Below, piece by piece: positions 12,213 to 24,230 of a DNA stretch of 64,000 bases. The notes below the pieces were generated by a model. That model saw only the letters and a list, made by a program, of their open reading frames with translations. It did no database searches and was not told the DNA's origin. The stretch spans positions 1,240,001 through 1,304,000 of the forward strand of contig JAIWND010000001.1 of the NCBI GenBank assembly GCA_025330725.1, given 5' to 3'. The number at the start of each line of letters is the position of its first letter. The first letter of the stretch is position 1. Both the position numbers and the translations under genes were made by a program. Source of the stretch: Chlamydoabsidia padenii. Taxonomy: Eukaryota; Mucoromycota; Mucoromycetes; Mucorales; Cunninghamellaceae.

Positions 12213-12734
12213 TTTAATCTCATAATCCATTCCATCCTCCCCCCCTTTTTTTTTTTATTGTACAGCACTCTTTTTGTAGATAGACTCTTCCCACTTTATC
12301 AATAAAATAAAACTCTTTTAAAAAAGCATCTGTATTATGGTTGTCTTGATGTGTGGAATGTGGGGAATGAAATGATGAGGGGTGACTCTCTGCGATACAC
12401 AGGGGTAGATTATCGGGGAATGAAACAAGTTGATGGGTGTAAACAGGGCATGTACTTTAAACATGGAATGGACAGTATAACCATGGTATAGACAAACATT
12501 GTGTGTATGATTGTGTAGGTGGTAATCAGACTTGAGCCTGCGGGTGTTTAAACCCACTAGCTTGAGACGTTGATCCTGCAAATAAAAATTAAAATCCCGC
12601 ATAGTAATGAGAATAAGACCAGGTTGGATTTTGATAGATAAAAAGGTATAGATTTTATTTTACTATGATATAAGACAAAAAGGTATGATACAAATTATAA
12701 TATAAAAAAAGTGGGAGGGGGGGGGTAATCTATT
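12213..12734. other. Convergent intergenic, uS14m / membrane protein
   Basis: Tail-to-tail spacer with polyadenylation-type AATAAA near 12301. Motif matches lie at 12541-12553 (minus) and 12589-12600 (plus). No gene supported. Confidence 0.55.
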
Positions 12735-14231
12735 CTATAAATGTGGTGGAGGTAATCCGCTGGATGATCGATTTTGTTTCAGTATAGCTTGTCGTAGGTC
12801 TTGATCCACAGTGTAGCCAGTATATTCAATATCAGAATCGTCAAGGAGCATGTTTTGGTTGGTGCTAACTGACGTTACCGGTCTTGATTTCCCAAAGAGG
12901 TTCCAATGGACTATGTGTGTAAAAATAAAAGAGTCAGTCACTTGTTGAATGTATATATAGGATGGTTACTTACCAAACGGTTTCAATCCTTTTCCAAAGT
13001 TGAGTTCACATTTCACAGAGAATGCCAGTGTAACAATAGCCATCAAAATTGACGTAGATGCTACAAAAAGATAGACAGTTAGTATTACATTACCGAAAGA
13101 GTGGTTTCATGACATACCATAAAAGAAAATGATAAACCATGGATCAGTATTAAAAGTATGTTTATACAACATCCAGCCATTAACACCAATGAATGCCACT
13201 TGAATTACCAGAAACAAGGCCATCTTCCAATGACTTTCATCCGAGACCTATTAAAAGGATAAGTATCATTATGAGGTAGTCGATTCATTTCACTTACTGC
13301 GTTCCTTGCCAAGAATAAACCAAACAAACATAATAGAGCCATGACACCAGGTACCCAAGATAGTGGATCATCATCTGTGGCACCCAATACAGTATAAAAC
13401 ACCATGATAAAGACTTGAAAGAAGGTATCGATCTTGAGGATGAGACTAAAGCAACTGACAGTAAAGTACATACCTGTTTAAATGGTTAGCATGATGATGA
13501 CCAACCATTTTTTGCAATCCCTCTTACCTTGTACAGTGATATGTGCCCCCACTTTACGATAAGTTTTCCATCCATAGTCAATAGCCAGTTTATAAACAAC
13601 ATAAGCAGTTGGTACGCATAATACACCCAATGTCGCAGTTAATACCGCTTGCAATATAAGATTATCATGCAAAATGTCGGTGTACTGATACTTTTCTGTC
13701 ACCTGCATCTTTTCCGTTTCGACACATTCCTATATACAAATCAAATCACATGAGTTATGTTACTATATTCTTTTTTTGTGTATGCTCTTACTATGGCACC
13801 AAATCCGGTTGATATCAAGTTTAGGACTCCACATGTGATCACCGTCAAAGAACTACAATAAATCAACTGGCAACAACAGCACAATGTTAGTAAAATAGAT
13901 ATAAGACAATAAAGAATGAACCTTACCGCATCAATAACAAGCCAAAGTCGCCATAGTTCAAAAAGAATAAACCAAATGACTTCAATTTGTACATGTTGTA
14001 TTTTCAATTGAGCTTCTCGGTCGGTTCCCCCATATGCCATTACGTTATTAGCAATGACAATGAGAATAGGTAATGAGATGAGTACTTGTAGTACCACTAG
14101 GAATAAAAACGTTCGAGTCCACCGATTCGCAAAGATGCGTCCACGCTATATAAAGTTAACAAAAAGTTCAATTAGTAGGTATAAATGGAATAGCAGTAAT
14201 GACCTACCGACTTTTCTGATAATATATGCAT
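12735..14231 (-). CDS. Multi-pass membrane protein, possibly UPF0658-like
   Basis: Spliced gene for a protein of about 370 residues with around seven hydrophobic segments. Exon 1 is short (MHILSEKS, ATG 14231), then GRIFANRWTRTFLFL begins the first membrane helix. Later landmarks are ELWRLWLVIDAV, WKTYRKVGAHITVQGMYF, LKIDTFFQVF, SHWKMALFL and a polar tail ending SSSGLPPPHL at TAG 12737-12735. The order of helices and the YK-x-GA segment followed by an L-K-x-D-x-FF helix recall the fungal UPF0658 family (S. pombe SPAC1952.10c type, Golgi membrane), but that link is from memory and weak. Function unknown; not obviously a transporter or GPCR. Confidence 0.7.
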
Positions 14232-14374
14232 GTGGAAGATTGTTACTGTATCGTTTGAATAAGTAAAAGGTATAATAGTATGTGAGAAAAAAAGGGAAAA
14301 GGGGAAACAAAGAAGGGACGAGAAAGAAAAGGAAAGAGGCTGGCTATTTTTAGGATGAATCCAAGCCCGGAGCC

Positions 14375-14390
14375 GGCGGGGGTTGAAAAC
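14375..14390 (-). promoter_or_regulatory. TTYRAA-like/CCG motif upstream of the 14.2 kb membrane gene
   Basis: Minus-strand reading GTTTTCAACCCCCGCC, about 145 bp before the ATG at 14231. It has TTCAAC in place of TTCAAA, so it is a degenerate match. Confidence 0.35.
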
Positions 14391-14640
14391 AGATGCATTG
14401 ATCCACAGCGTCCCTGTCTGTCAATCTACATCAATAGGGAACAGGGTCCATTATTTCTTTTCCATTAGACAAATGATAAAGTGCATGTTTTTATTTAAAT
14501 ATATATATATATATATTACTAAACTAATAAGGGGGTATGTACATATGTATATAGATGGGATGATGGTAATAGTGACATGTTAAAAAAAAAAAAAAAGGTG
14601 GTACTAATAATAGAGTGGTGATCAAATTATGATACCGTAT

Positions 14641-15662
14641 CTAGGACTTGGGGCCAGGCGACCGATTTGGATCAAGAGCTTCATCAGACAGATATCGTTG
14701 TTGTTGTTTGTCGCGACCGTGTATATTCTGAATGACTTTGACAAGATCAATATCGTATCCAATCAAGGCCACAAACAAAAGATTAGTGATCGGCCAAAGA
14801 GTATCTACCAAAGGCATATAATAATTATTGTGAATTTTCTTTTAAAAACGTTAGTCCATGTAGATAACGGGTATGACTATTTTCTACCTACCGATCCATT
14901 TCCTATGGCACCAATGAGATTTGTCAATATAAGGCAAAAGTTGGGTGCGGCATTTCGGATCACCGTGGTAATATAGTAATACTTGCTGACCTGAATGAGT
15001 CTGTCTTGTTCCAGTTTCCGTATTGCACCTATGAGGGCATAACAAGTGATTATTGTTGCATAAAGACCTATAGCCGCATCCATACTTGTATAAATAACCC
15101 CCAACTAAATCAATACAGTTAATCATCATAACATATATATATATATCACTAATGTTATTTACCACAGCATGATCTTCATATGTACATACGCCACTGGTGA
15201 GATCCAAATAAATCCAAGCCAACGGGACATCCACCATACCGATGATCAAACGTACAATCAAGATCAAGAGATGACCCCACCGCCAAAGCATCACAGCTTG
15301 AATACGTTCCAATATCACTGCATCACCAAAGGTCATACTGAGTTGATAAAATATATCTGCCGTTCGTCCCAATGCCACACAGTTGGGTGATTCCCTTTAT
15401 GTTACAAACAAAGTTAGTCAATATTCGTTACCCTTCCCCCCACAATATTAAAAACTTACGTTGATGCACTTAGGCCTATAATCATACAACTTTTCAGTAT
15501 CATAAAAAAAGCCATGGCAGACTTGAGGATCTTGATAACGTGTAGTTTCGACCGATGTTTTAAACAATAATTGATGTTTCGGACACAAATGGGTGCAGAG
15601 ACGCCCATAACTGTACCAAATAAGACATATGGAGATACTTCAGTACCTTTCAAGATGTACAT
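14641..15662 (-). CDS. Unrecognised multi-pass membrane protein
   Basis: Spliced gene of about 265 residues with six or seven hydrophobic segments and no family I recognise. Exon 1 (ATG 15662, MYILKGTEVSPYVLFGTVMG) ends at GLSAST. Exon 2 carries CVALGRTADIFYQL and HLLILIVRLIIGMVDVPLAW, exon 3 LGVIYTSMDAAIGLYATI, and the last exon DTLWPITNLLFVALIGYDID followed by a polar tail to TAG 14643-14641. The last junction only works in frame if the donor is GTAGAA after SVD's first base; the more obvious upstream GTAGGT would give an early stop. Sits directly upstream of, and in line with, the other membrane protein gene; whether they are related was not established. Confidence 0.65.
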
Positions 15663-16284
15663 GGGTAAAAGTTAGTGTATAAAAAAAGACAAAGAGAGAG
15701 AGAGAATTAAAAAAAAAAAAGTAGTCAACCCATGAATGGGAAACAAACAGAAGAAACATGGCAAAAGAAAAGAAAGAAAGACATTTGGAAAAATTGGGAT
15801 TTCCTTATTTTTATATTTTCAAATCCCGCTTTGAGGCGCTACATTTGAACAGGCTGGTCCCTCCTTGTCTTTAAAAGTAAAAGAGATTTGGATAAATAGA
15901 TGAACACCTATAATGTACTTTCGACTGATGCGATTATCACGTAAAAAAAAAAAAAAAAAGAGTACCTTTGATATGATACACGACACTCCTTGCCTTGATC
16001 TAATACGGGGAATGCAGTCATCAACCCCATCAAAAGAACTTGAGAATCTACTCCATCATCGGTCTAAACATATATACCATCGTATACCATTGTTATTATA
16101 TATATACTATTGTAGGACATCAAAAAGTGATATACAGTATCGAGTGAATGAGTGGATCCCATTTCAAATTCCGCTCTCGCCGAGCGCCAAACCAAAATAA
16201 AACGCTCTGTCTCTTTTCCCTTTCTTCCCTTTCCTTTCCTCTTCCCATCTTGTTTCCTTTCCATCCCTCCTCCCCTGACTAATC
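15663..16284. promoter_or_regulatory. Divergent promoter region, membrane protein / VMA6
   Basis: 622 bp between two start codons. It contains plus-oriented motif copies at 15816-15829 (TTTTCAAATCCCGC) and 16162-16174 (TTTCAAATTCCGC, about 110 bp before the VMA6 ATG), and a C/T-rich tract right before VMA6. Confidence 0.5.
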
Positions 16285-17579
16285 ATGGCGACTGAAGTCT
16301 TATTTAACGAAAACAATGGTTATGTCGATGCCATCTTGCGTGGTTATCGTTCTGGTATTTTGACTTCTTCTCAATACCTCAACTTTACTCAATGTGAAAC
16401 ACTTGAAGGTAAGAAAAAAAAGACCTCTCTCTCCCCTTTATTGTGTCATTCACCATTCACTTGTAGATCTTCGGTTACAAATTGGTGCTACTGATTATGG
16501 TACCTTGTTACAAAATGAACCTTCTCCTATTGCTACTTCGACCATCTCTGAAAAACTCACTCAACGTTTGGTGGAGGAATTCGATTATATTCGTTCGGTG
16601 GCTACTCAACCTTTGGCTAAATTCTTGGATTACATCACGTAAGTTGTAGAAATGGTTGTTGTTTTAAATACTAATAATGTATATATGGATTAGGTATCAA
16701 TACATGATCGATAATGTGATTCTACTTATTACTGGTACCTTACATGAACGCGATACTCATGAACTTTTGGATCGTTGTCATCCTTTGGGTGTATTTGACT
16801 CCATGCCTGCTTTATGTGTTGCCACCACTGTAGCTGAACTCTTCAACACCGTCCTTGTAGAAACACCTTTGGGTAAAGTATATATATAAATGATAGCTTA
16901 TGATATACTATACTAATCACTACTTTTATCATTATTTTTTAGCTCCTTATTTTGCCAATTGTCTCAGTGCTCACGATTTGGATGAACTTAACATTGAAAT
17001 CATTCGTAACACCTTGTATAAAGCCTACCTCGAAGACTTTTATCAATTCTGTCAAACTTTGGATGGTCCTACTGCCGAAGTCATGGGTGATATTTTGCGG
17101 GTAAGTCATAAAAAAAAAAAAGTAATCCCCCTCACTCAACTAAAACTAGTATCCTCACACGTTTATATCATTAGTTTGAAGCTGATCGCCGTACGGTCAA
17201 CATCACCATCAACTCCTTTGGCACCGAATTAACCAAGGAAGACCGCAAGAAACTCTTCCCTACGATTGGTCGACTTTACCCTGAAGGCAATGCACGTCTG
17301 GCTCAAGCGGATGAAATCGAACAAGTGAAATCGGTATGTGATGTCTTCCATGAATACCGTGGCTTCTTTGACACCACCTCGAACAAGACCTTGGAAGATA
17401 TGTTTTTTGAACAAGAAGTCTTTTTGAATCGTCTGGCCTTCCAACAACAATTCAACTTTGGTGTGTTTTATGCCTATGTCAAGTTAAAGGAACAGGAAAT
17501 CAGAAACATTGTCTGGATTGCTGAATGTATCTCTCAAAACCAAAAGGATAGAATTAGTAGCTATATCCCCGTTATGTAA
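16285..17579 (+). CDS. VMA6: V-type ATPase V0 subunit d (Vma6)
   Basis: Subunit d of the vacuolar proton pump, the cap that couples the V1 stalk to the membrane rotor. Five exons: 16285-16408, 16467-16638, 16694-16872, 16943-17100 and 17175-17579, all joining in frame to about 345 residues, the usual family length. Family landmarks are the N-terminal [71 protein letters not shown] and the C-terminal [16 protein letters not shown]. Start and stop are unambiguous. Polyadenylation-like AATAAATAAATAAAG follows near 17670. Confidence 0.96.
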
Positions 17580-17784
17580 AACACACCCTTGATTTAGTCA
17601 TATTCCCCTTAACCACACCCACACACCCGTTTTACATATATATTATATAAATCAGTGACAGATTTGTCAATAAATAAATAAAGTTGTTTGATTGATTGGA
17701 TCGTTATAAAAATGATGTTTATTGATAAAATACAAAACAATGATGGACAAATAATGATGGAAGGGGGGGGGATATTATTATAAT

Positions 17785-20770
17785 CTATGCAAAATGGAAG
17801 ATATTTTTTTGTGCGGTACACATATTCTTGGCTCGTTCCGTACCCACGATGCGTTCCAATTTCAAAAAGTCGTATTTGGAGAAGAGAGCAGTACAGGAGA
17901 AGGTGGCTTCTTCGGCAGCACTGGCTTGATCATTGATTTTCAGGCCCAAAAAGTCCACCACTTCGGTATAAAATTGAGCGTGATCAGGTAAACCGTAAAA
18001 GACCACATGGTAAGTCCCACGAATGTTGTATCGTCGGAAAAAGTGGATACGTTCGGTGTAGAGGATAAAGTTGGTGCGGCCATGGAAGAATTGGGCTCGT
18101 GCTCGAGCAATGCCTGAGCCTGAGGTATATTCACAACATGGTTCATAGTCGTATTTGTTATCCTCCAAGTAGTTACGGATCCGCACAAAGTCAAAGTAGG
18201 ATGGGATGAAGAAGAGGGTATGTGCTTGCATCACTGCTGATTTACGAAGAGCAGGTAAGGTCTAGAGAGAGAGAGAGAGAGAGATTTTAGTTAATATCAC
18301 CATCTTCTTTTTTCTTTTCTTTTCCTACCTTTTCAATAAAGTATTTGAATCTAGTATCATCCATTGCAGCCAAAGAAGTTGTATCCACTCGAGTAAAAGT
18401 TTGAGGTACTTGTGTTGTTACATCCATAATAGTTCCTTCGTAAGTTTGCTTGATCTTCATTCGACCACTGATGTTCTTCATGTATTTGTTGTAAAGCGCA
18501 TTTAATTCGGGTGTCAAAAAGTCGGCAAACACTAGAGTTTGTCTCAAGTATCGTCCTTTTCCATCCAAGTACCAGTTCTTGATCCGAGAGATATCACATC
18601 CATGAGCATCATTAGGAATCAAGTTCATATGTTGGAAAATATGATCAATGTGTTCCCAGTTTTGCATTAAAAAGTTTGTAGTTTGATCCAAGATCATGAC
18701 TTCAATGGATGATAAGCAATCATGATCTCGTTTCTTATCACTATGTAAATACAAGTATCATTTTTTAGTCATCATTTCATGTTCACTTTTATGATCTTAC
18801 CCTTCAGATCCAATCAATGTTCGTAGACCAAGTGGTGAAGCAATCAGGATGTCAGAGTTGTAAATGTCACTAAAGATTTTCATGGATTTTCTGGTGAATT
18901 TGATACCAATTCTAAAATGATCATCAATATTGCCCTTGAAGGTTTCCAAAAAGTCGGCAGGTTTGGTTTCATCCACCTTGTCTTCTTCCAAAAGGCTAAA
19001 TTGTTGATAGAAGCGTTTCTTGTTTTCCTACAAAAAGTAAAGAGGTGGGTGGGAGGAGAGAAGAGTTAATAAGGACATTATTAAATGATCATATAAACTT
19101 ACCTGTTGTTCGGTTCCAGATAACTTGATAAGTGATTCCACCACATCGATTACTGTGTTTCTGAATGGCAAGACAATCAAGACAGTTGGTCGAGTAAAAC
19201 CTTGATCACGGTATTCACTATAAAAGACAAGTAGATGAGTTAATAAAGACAAGGTTTATAATAATCATGTTTAGTATTACCCAGGATCCTTGTCTTCTTT
19301 TTGAGCTTTTTGAATTTTGGCATTGTTCTTAGTCAATCGATCCCTGGCTCTAATAATTGATCATAAGTATGATTAGTATTAGTAAAAAATGAAGTTAATA
19401 AAAGGGTGTTTATGACTTACTTTGTGACATGGTTCATTGCATGTAAAGCATACAAGTTACGAAGTTCCTTTGCATTGGAGATGGATCGATTGCTGAAGAT
19501 GATGTCTCGGTACTTGTTGACATGACCAAATAACTTTTCTTGAAGAGGTGTAAAGATGGTTCCTTCTAAAACAAAAGAGGTTAATTCATCATCCCATCCA
19601 TAATTACTTGTATTTTTTTTTTTTTTTAATTATTATTACCTTTTTCAACACAATCCTTGTTTAAAGCATCCCATTGACGAGCCACTCTTTCTTTCACCTG
19701 GAGATCTTGCAAGTTGGTAATAGGTGTTTTCAAACTATCAGTTGTACTAGTTGTAGTTGTACTGGGGACTTGATAAGCGACATCATTCAATACATCATCC
19801 TTCCATGTTTCCGATGTCCATTTCTTTTGTTCCACCAATGCAATCTTGCTGTCGAAATCATTAGGTTGCTGATCCTTGAATCGAGTTTCGTAAATGTTGA
19901 TATTGAGTTCTTCTTCGTCGTCAGTTGAGATATATCCAATGTCCAATTCGATTTCTTCTTCTTGTTGATCTTGTCCTTCATTGTCTGATGCTTCTGGTTC
20001 CATGTCGTCATGATCGTGAATTTCTTCATCATCTTCGACTTGTTCCAACGTATCATCCATATCATCATCTTCAGGTTCATCCGAGTTATCGTCTTCTATA
20101 TAAAAACAATCCTCTTTCTTTTTAGTACAAACATACTCTTTGATAAACACCTTTTTTCCCTTCTTACCTTCGCCAGATAAAAGTTCTTCCCCTTCTTCCA
20201 AGTCTTCGCCGTCAGAGTCATCAACTACTTCTTCAAGACCTTCTTGCTCCAATTGAATCTTCTTGTAAAAGTCTTGGTTTTTGGAAGTTTTTTTCAAGGA
20301 TCCCATCAAGAGAGAATAAGCAGAAGGTTTTTCCCAATCGTCGTCGTCAGAGCCACTTTCAGAGCTTTCGTCGTCCGATACCAGTTCACCATTATCCCTT
20401 TTTCGTTGTTCGTCCATTTCACGATCCAGATCTACTTCATTCACCACCCTACGACGTTGCCTGGAAGAAGGTGAAATAAATAAAATAAATAAATAAACAA
20501 GTTGTATGATTACAAGGACGATATAATAAATGGAACTTACTTTGCACGTTCACCGTCTTGTTCGTCTTCGTCTTCGTCATGAAAGTCAGTGGGGATCAAT
20601 TCACCATAGTCAAGCATTTGTTGTTTGTCTTTTCTTGACAAGTTGCCAAATTTGGTGGGTGCTTCTTTTCGTTTGGAGGAGGATTTCGAAGAAGATAAAC
20701 CAGAGACATGAGTGCCAGAGACCTTTTTCTTTCCCATTGCCTTGCTGATAGCTGATCGTCCTTTGGCCAT
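17785..20770 (-). CDS. UTP25: U3 snoRNP / small-subunit processome factor UTP25
   Basis: Utp25 (digestive-organ-expansion-factor family), needed for 18S rRNA processing in the nucleolus. The N-terminal third is basic and then strongly acidic ([20 protein letters not shown]; later [10 protein letters not shown]). The folded part resembles a degenerate DEAD-box helicase: [53 protein letters not shown] in place of a DEAD motif, [37 protein letters not shown] and [18 protein letters not shown]. It ends [11 protein letters not shown] at 17785. Start ATG 20770 ([16 protein letters not shown]) is well placed and divergent from SNZ. The missing helicase motifs are normal for Utp25. Confidence 0.92.
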
Positions 20771-21106
20771 GGTGTGTAAAGAATGTAATTGAGGAAAGAA
20801 AGAGAAGAGAAGAAAGAAATAGAAAAGCGCTATTTTAAATCTTTGGCAGGAGGCCGTGGCTTGGGTTCCAGATTATTATTTTTTCTCCTTCCGTGGTTTG
20901 CCGATGAATCGGATCTATTCAAAAACCTTATCCAACCATCCTCTACTTCTATCGAGTGGTTTGGTTTCGATGTAAAAAAGTGTTTATGCTGGTTCATTGA
21001 TGATTTGGCCGAAAAGACGGATTTAAAAGTCCTTCCTTTTTTTTTTTTTTTTCCCTCACTTCTTTTTTACTTCTCTTTTTTTTTTTAAACCCCCCCCCCA
21101 TAAAAA
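20771..21106. promoter_or_regulatory. Divergent promoter UTP25 / SNZ
   Basis: 336 bp with C/T-rich and T-run tracts before the SNZ ATG. It lacks a good copy of the recurring motif; only partial TTTAAA stretches near 20834 and 21022 are present. Confidence 0.5.
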
Positions 21107-22184
21107 ATGTCTACTACTAACTTTGCCATTCCGGTAAACCTCCATTCTGATGCTAATGAGGCTGGTGATGCTTCTTCCAACAACTTTAGTATCAAAGCTG
21201 GTCTTGCACAAATGCTCAAGGTAACAAGATTCCAACTACTAGTTACCAACCAACTCAGTTTATTCATTCCTTTTTTTTTATTTTTATACTAAGGGTGGTG
21301 TGATCATGGATGTGATTGATGCTGAACAAGCTCGTGTGGCTGAAGAAGCGGGTGCTTGTGCTGTCATGGCTTTAGAACGTGTCCCTGCTGATATTCGTAA
21401 AAATGGTAAGTTTTACTTGCCTCTTCCCTAATAAAATCCGGCTCACTTTTTATATATCTTGGTAGGTGGTGTTGCTCGTATGTCTGATCCCAAGATGATC
21501 AAGGAAATCATCCAAGCCGTGACGATCCCAGTCATGGCCAAGGTACGCATTGGTCATTTTGTTGAAGCTCAAATCATTGAATCCATTGGTGTGGACTATA
21601 TTGACGAATCCGAAGTATTGACACCGGCTGACGAAGCCAACCATATTCTGAAACACAATCACCAGGTCCCTTATGTCTGTGGTGCCAAGAACCTCGGTGA
21701 AGCGTTGAGGCGGATTAGTGAAGGGGCAGCGATGATTCGAACCAAAGGTGAAGCTGGTACTGGTAACGTGGTGGAAGCCGTGCGTCATATCCGTACTGTG
21801 AATGCTGAAATCCGTCGAGCCGCCTCCATGTCAGACGAAGAATTGTATGCGTACGCCAAGGATTTACAAGCTCCGTTTGATTTGCTCAAGGAAACTGCTC
21901 GTCTTGGTCGTTTGCCTGTTGTCAACTTTGCCGCTGGTGGTGTGGCCACTCCTGCCGATGCCGCCCTGATGATGCAACTGGGCTGTGATGGCGTGTTTGT
22001 GGGATCGGGTATCTTCAAATCCGGTGACCCTGCTAAACGTGCCAAGGCTATCGTCCAAGCAGTGACTCATTACAATGATCCAAAGGTATTGGCTCAAGTC
22101 TCGGAAGATCTGGGTGAAGCGATGGTGGGAATCAATCTAGATGAACTCTCCGAAGACCAAAAATTGGCTAAACGCGGATGGTGA
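21107..22184 (+). CDS. SNZ1: Pyridoxal 5'-phosphate synthase lyase subunit (SNZ/PDX1)
   Basis: PdxS-family enzyme that builds pyridoxal phosphate from ribose 5-phosphate, glyceraldehyde 3-phosphate and ammonia supplied by the glutaminase partner (SNO/PDX2). Three exons: 21107-21220, 21294-21405, 21466-22184, giving just over 300 residues, the family norm. Visible signatures are [13 protein letters not shown] with the conserved Asp, [29 protein letters not shown] with the substrate lysine, [18 protein letters not shown] with the second catalytic lysine, and [20 protein letters not shown]. No glutaminase gene lies in the window; the divergent neighbour is UTP25, unlike the paired SNZ-SNO layout of baker's yeast. 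Confidence 0.96.
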
Positions 22185-23494
22185 TACATACATATGGATT
22201 AGTGATAGAATAATTATAATTGATACTGATTTGTTATTGGAATAAAAACTGTTACCCACTTTGTTTATGAAGAATGATGTTGACAGAAAACAAAAAAAAA
22301 AAAAACGGGGGACGGGATTAAAATATTATGCAGGATCTGATCTGTCTTTCTTTGGAGAATTTGATCATATGAATGCATATACGAATACTGCCAAATTTGA
22401 CACTTGAGCCGACCCCAAAAATGGGTTGATTTGTTGGCCTGTTTGAACCAAATTGATAATGATGACAACAGACCTATTTTCCCCTTTTTCAAATGATTTA
22501 TTTTTTTCATGTTCCGATTTTTTACTAGGTAGACCATCATCAAGAAATAATGCGGCTGATTCATTCCATGACATGGTGAGAGCTTTTTTTTTTTTTTTTT
22601 CATGCGGCGGGGTTTGCATTATAAAAAGTTTGATGAGAAACACACATATCTATTGCTTATATATACATTACGAATGGATGTGACGCAATTATTTTTTAAA
22701 CGTTAAAGTAAATGTTACATATGAATGTTAAAACAAGAGTTTTAAAGTTTTGCATGAATGGCGGCGTTTCAAAATAAGAAATAGAACCAATCATGATTTG
22801 GAAAGCTTCCTTGCGTTGACAGAAAGTTCGGATGGTGTTTAAAAGTTCGTCAATAAACTATATACCGTGATCAAGGTAATCAGTGGTTCGTTTTCTTGAT
22901 GTTTCACCTGGGTCAAGTATAGTGTGGGTAAGTGTTGACCGTAGAATAGGGGGACCCTATTATGCTGAAAAGACTTTGGATTTTTTTTTTCGAACGTGGA
23001 TTGCTCGTCTTGTAGACCAGTTCTGGCCGTGAAAGGGGATTGGTCTTTTCGAGAAATTCATGCAGAATCTGAATTTGAAATTTAAATACCGACTTTGGGC
23101 GGGGGAATTACATTGGCCGTAAATATCAGGCCAGTCGGGGGGGGGTTTATCAGTACCATTTACCAGCTATACCAAAATGATATATACTTTCCATGCATTG
23201 ATGCCTCCTTAAAAAAAAGTCCTCCCACAGTGGTCCCACCAACTCGACCACTAAATATCAGCGGATCACGGATTCTCATTACATGCCCCCCCTAAATGCA
23301 AATTGAGTCGTATGTAGAGAGGTCCATCGAAAATCATCAACCATCAATAAGATAAATATTGTCATTGTTTATCACCACCGTTTATTTATTTACAAGAATC
23401 AAACATTTTATCAGCTACTATAAGTATATACAAGTCAAACCCAATCACCATAATATACAACTATCTATATTTAAAGCTATAGCTAATATGTAGA
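22185..23494. other. Intergenic, SNZ / BARD1-like
   Basis: 1.3 kb between convergent genes, with an SNZ-side AATAAA near 22241. It contains motif matches at 22311-22323 and 22607-22618 (minus), 22760-22774 (minus) and 23080-23093 (plus). No reading frame with recognisable homology. Confidence 0.5.
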
Positions 23495-24177
23495 CTAATC
23501 CAACACCATTTCCGATCTAGCGACAGTATCCAGCAGCCATTGAGAATCCTTGAGATGTATACAATTATCCAACCAAGCATGAGCCTTCTTCTTTTTCGAT
23601 TGACGCAGGGCCGACAAAGAATGGACAATCACAACCAATCCATTCTGATTTTGATCTCGCCGAGTAACGATTTTGCCACCACCTTTTCGGACAAGTTGGA
23701 GTAGCATCACTTTGGTATCATGATCAGGAAAATCCCCATAAAAATAAAAGCGTACTGGGCCATCGCAGTAAAACAGGTCACCAGTATCATTTCCCATCAG
23801 TCGTCGTTGGCGTCCTCGTTCAGGTCCATGTGTTTTCCCAGATGTTTTGTCACCAATCACTTGATACTTTTCTTCAGGTAGCCAGTATCCAGCCTGGACA
23901 CTTTCTATCAGCCCTATAAGTAAAAAAAAAAAAAAAATGTGAGTATTTAAAGCTTATTGTTGCATTGACGCATAGAGGGATACTTACATGAAGCATTGAC
24001 AATCCATTTTCCAGTGATAATGCATAGCAGGTATTTGATGGTTCTTGTACATAGTCCTTGGTCATTCACGCTTGTGATCAGATGAGTCACATTGTCTATA
24101 TCCCGTGTATCAGAGTAGATTTCCATTTTTAAGCAGATGTCGATCGCCATTGTCATCGATGTATTTATGATAGCCTA

Positions 24178-24230
<53 letters not shown>

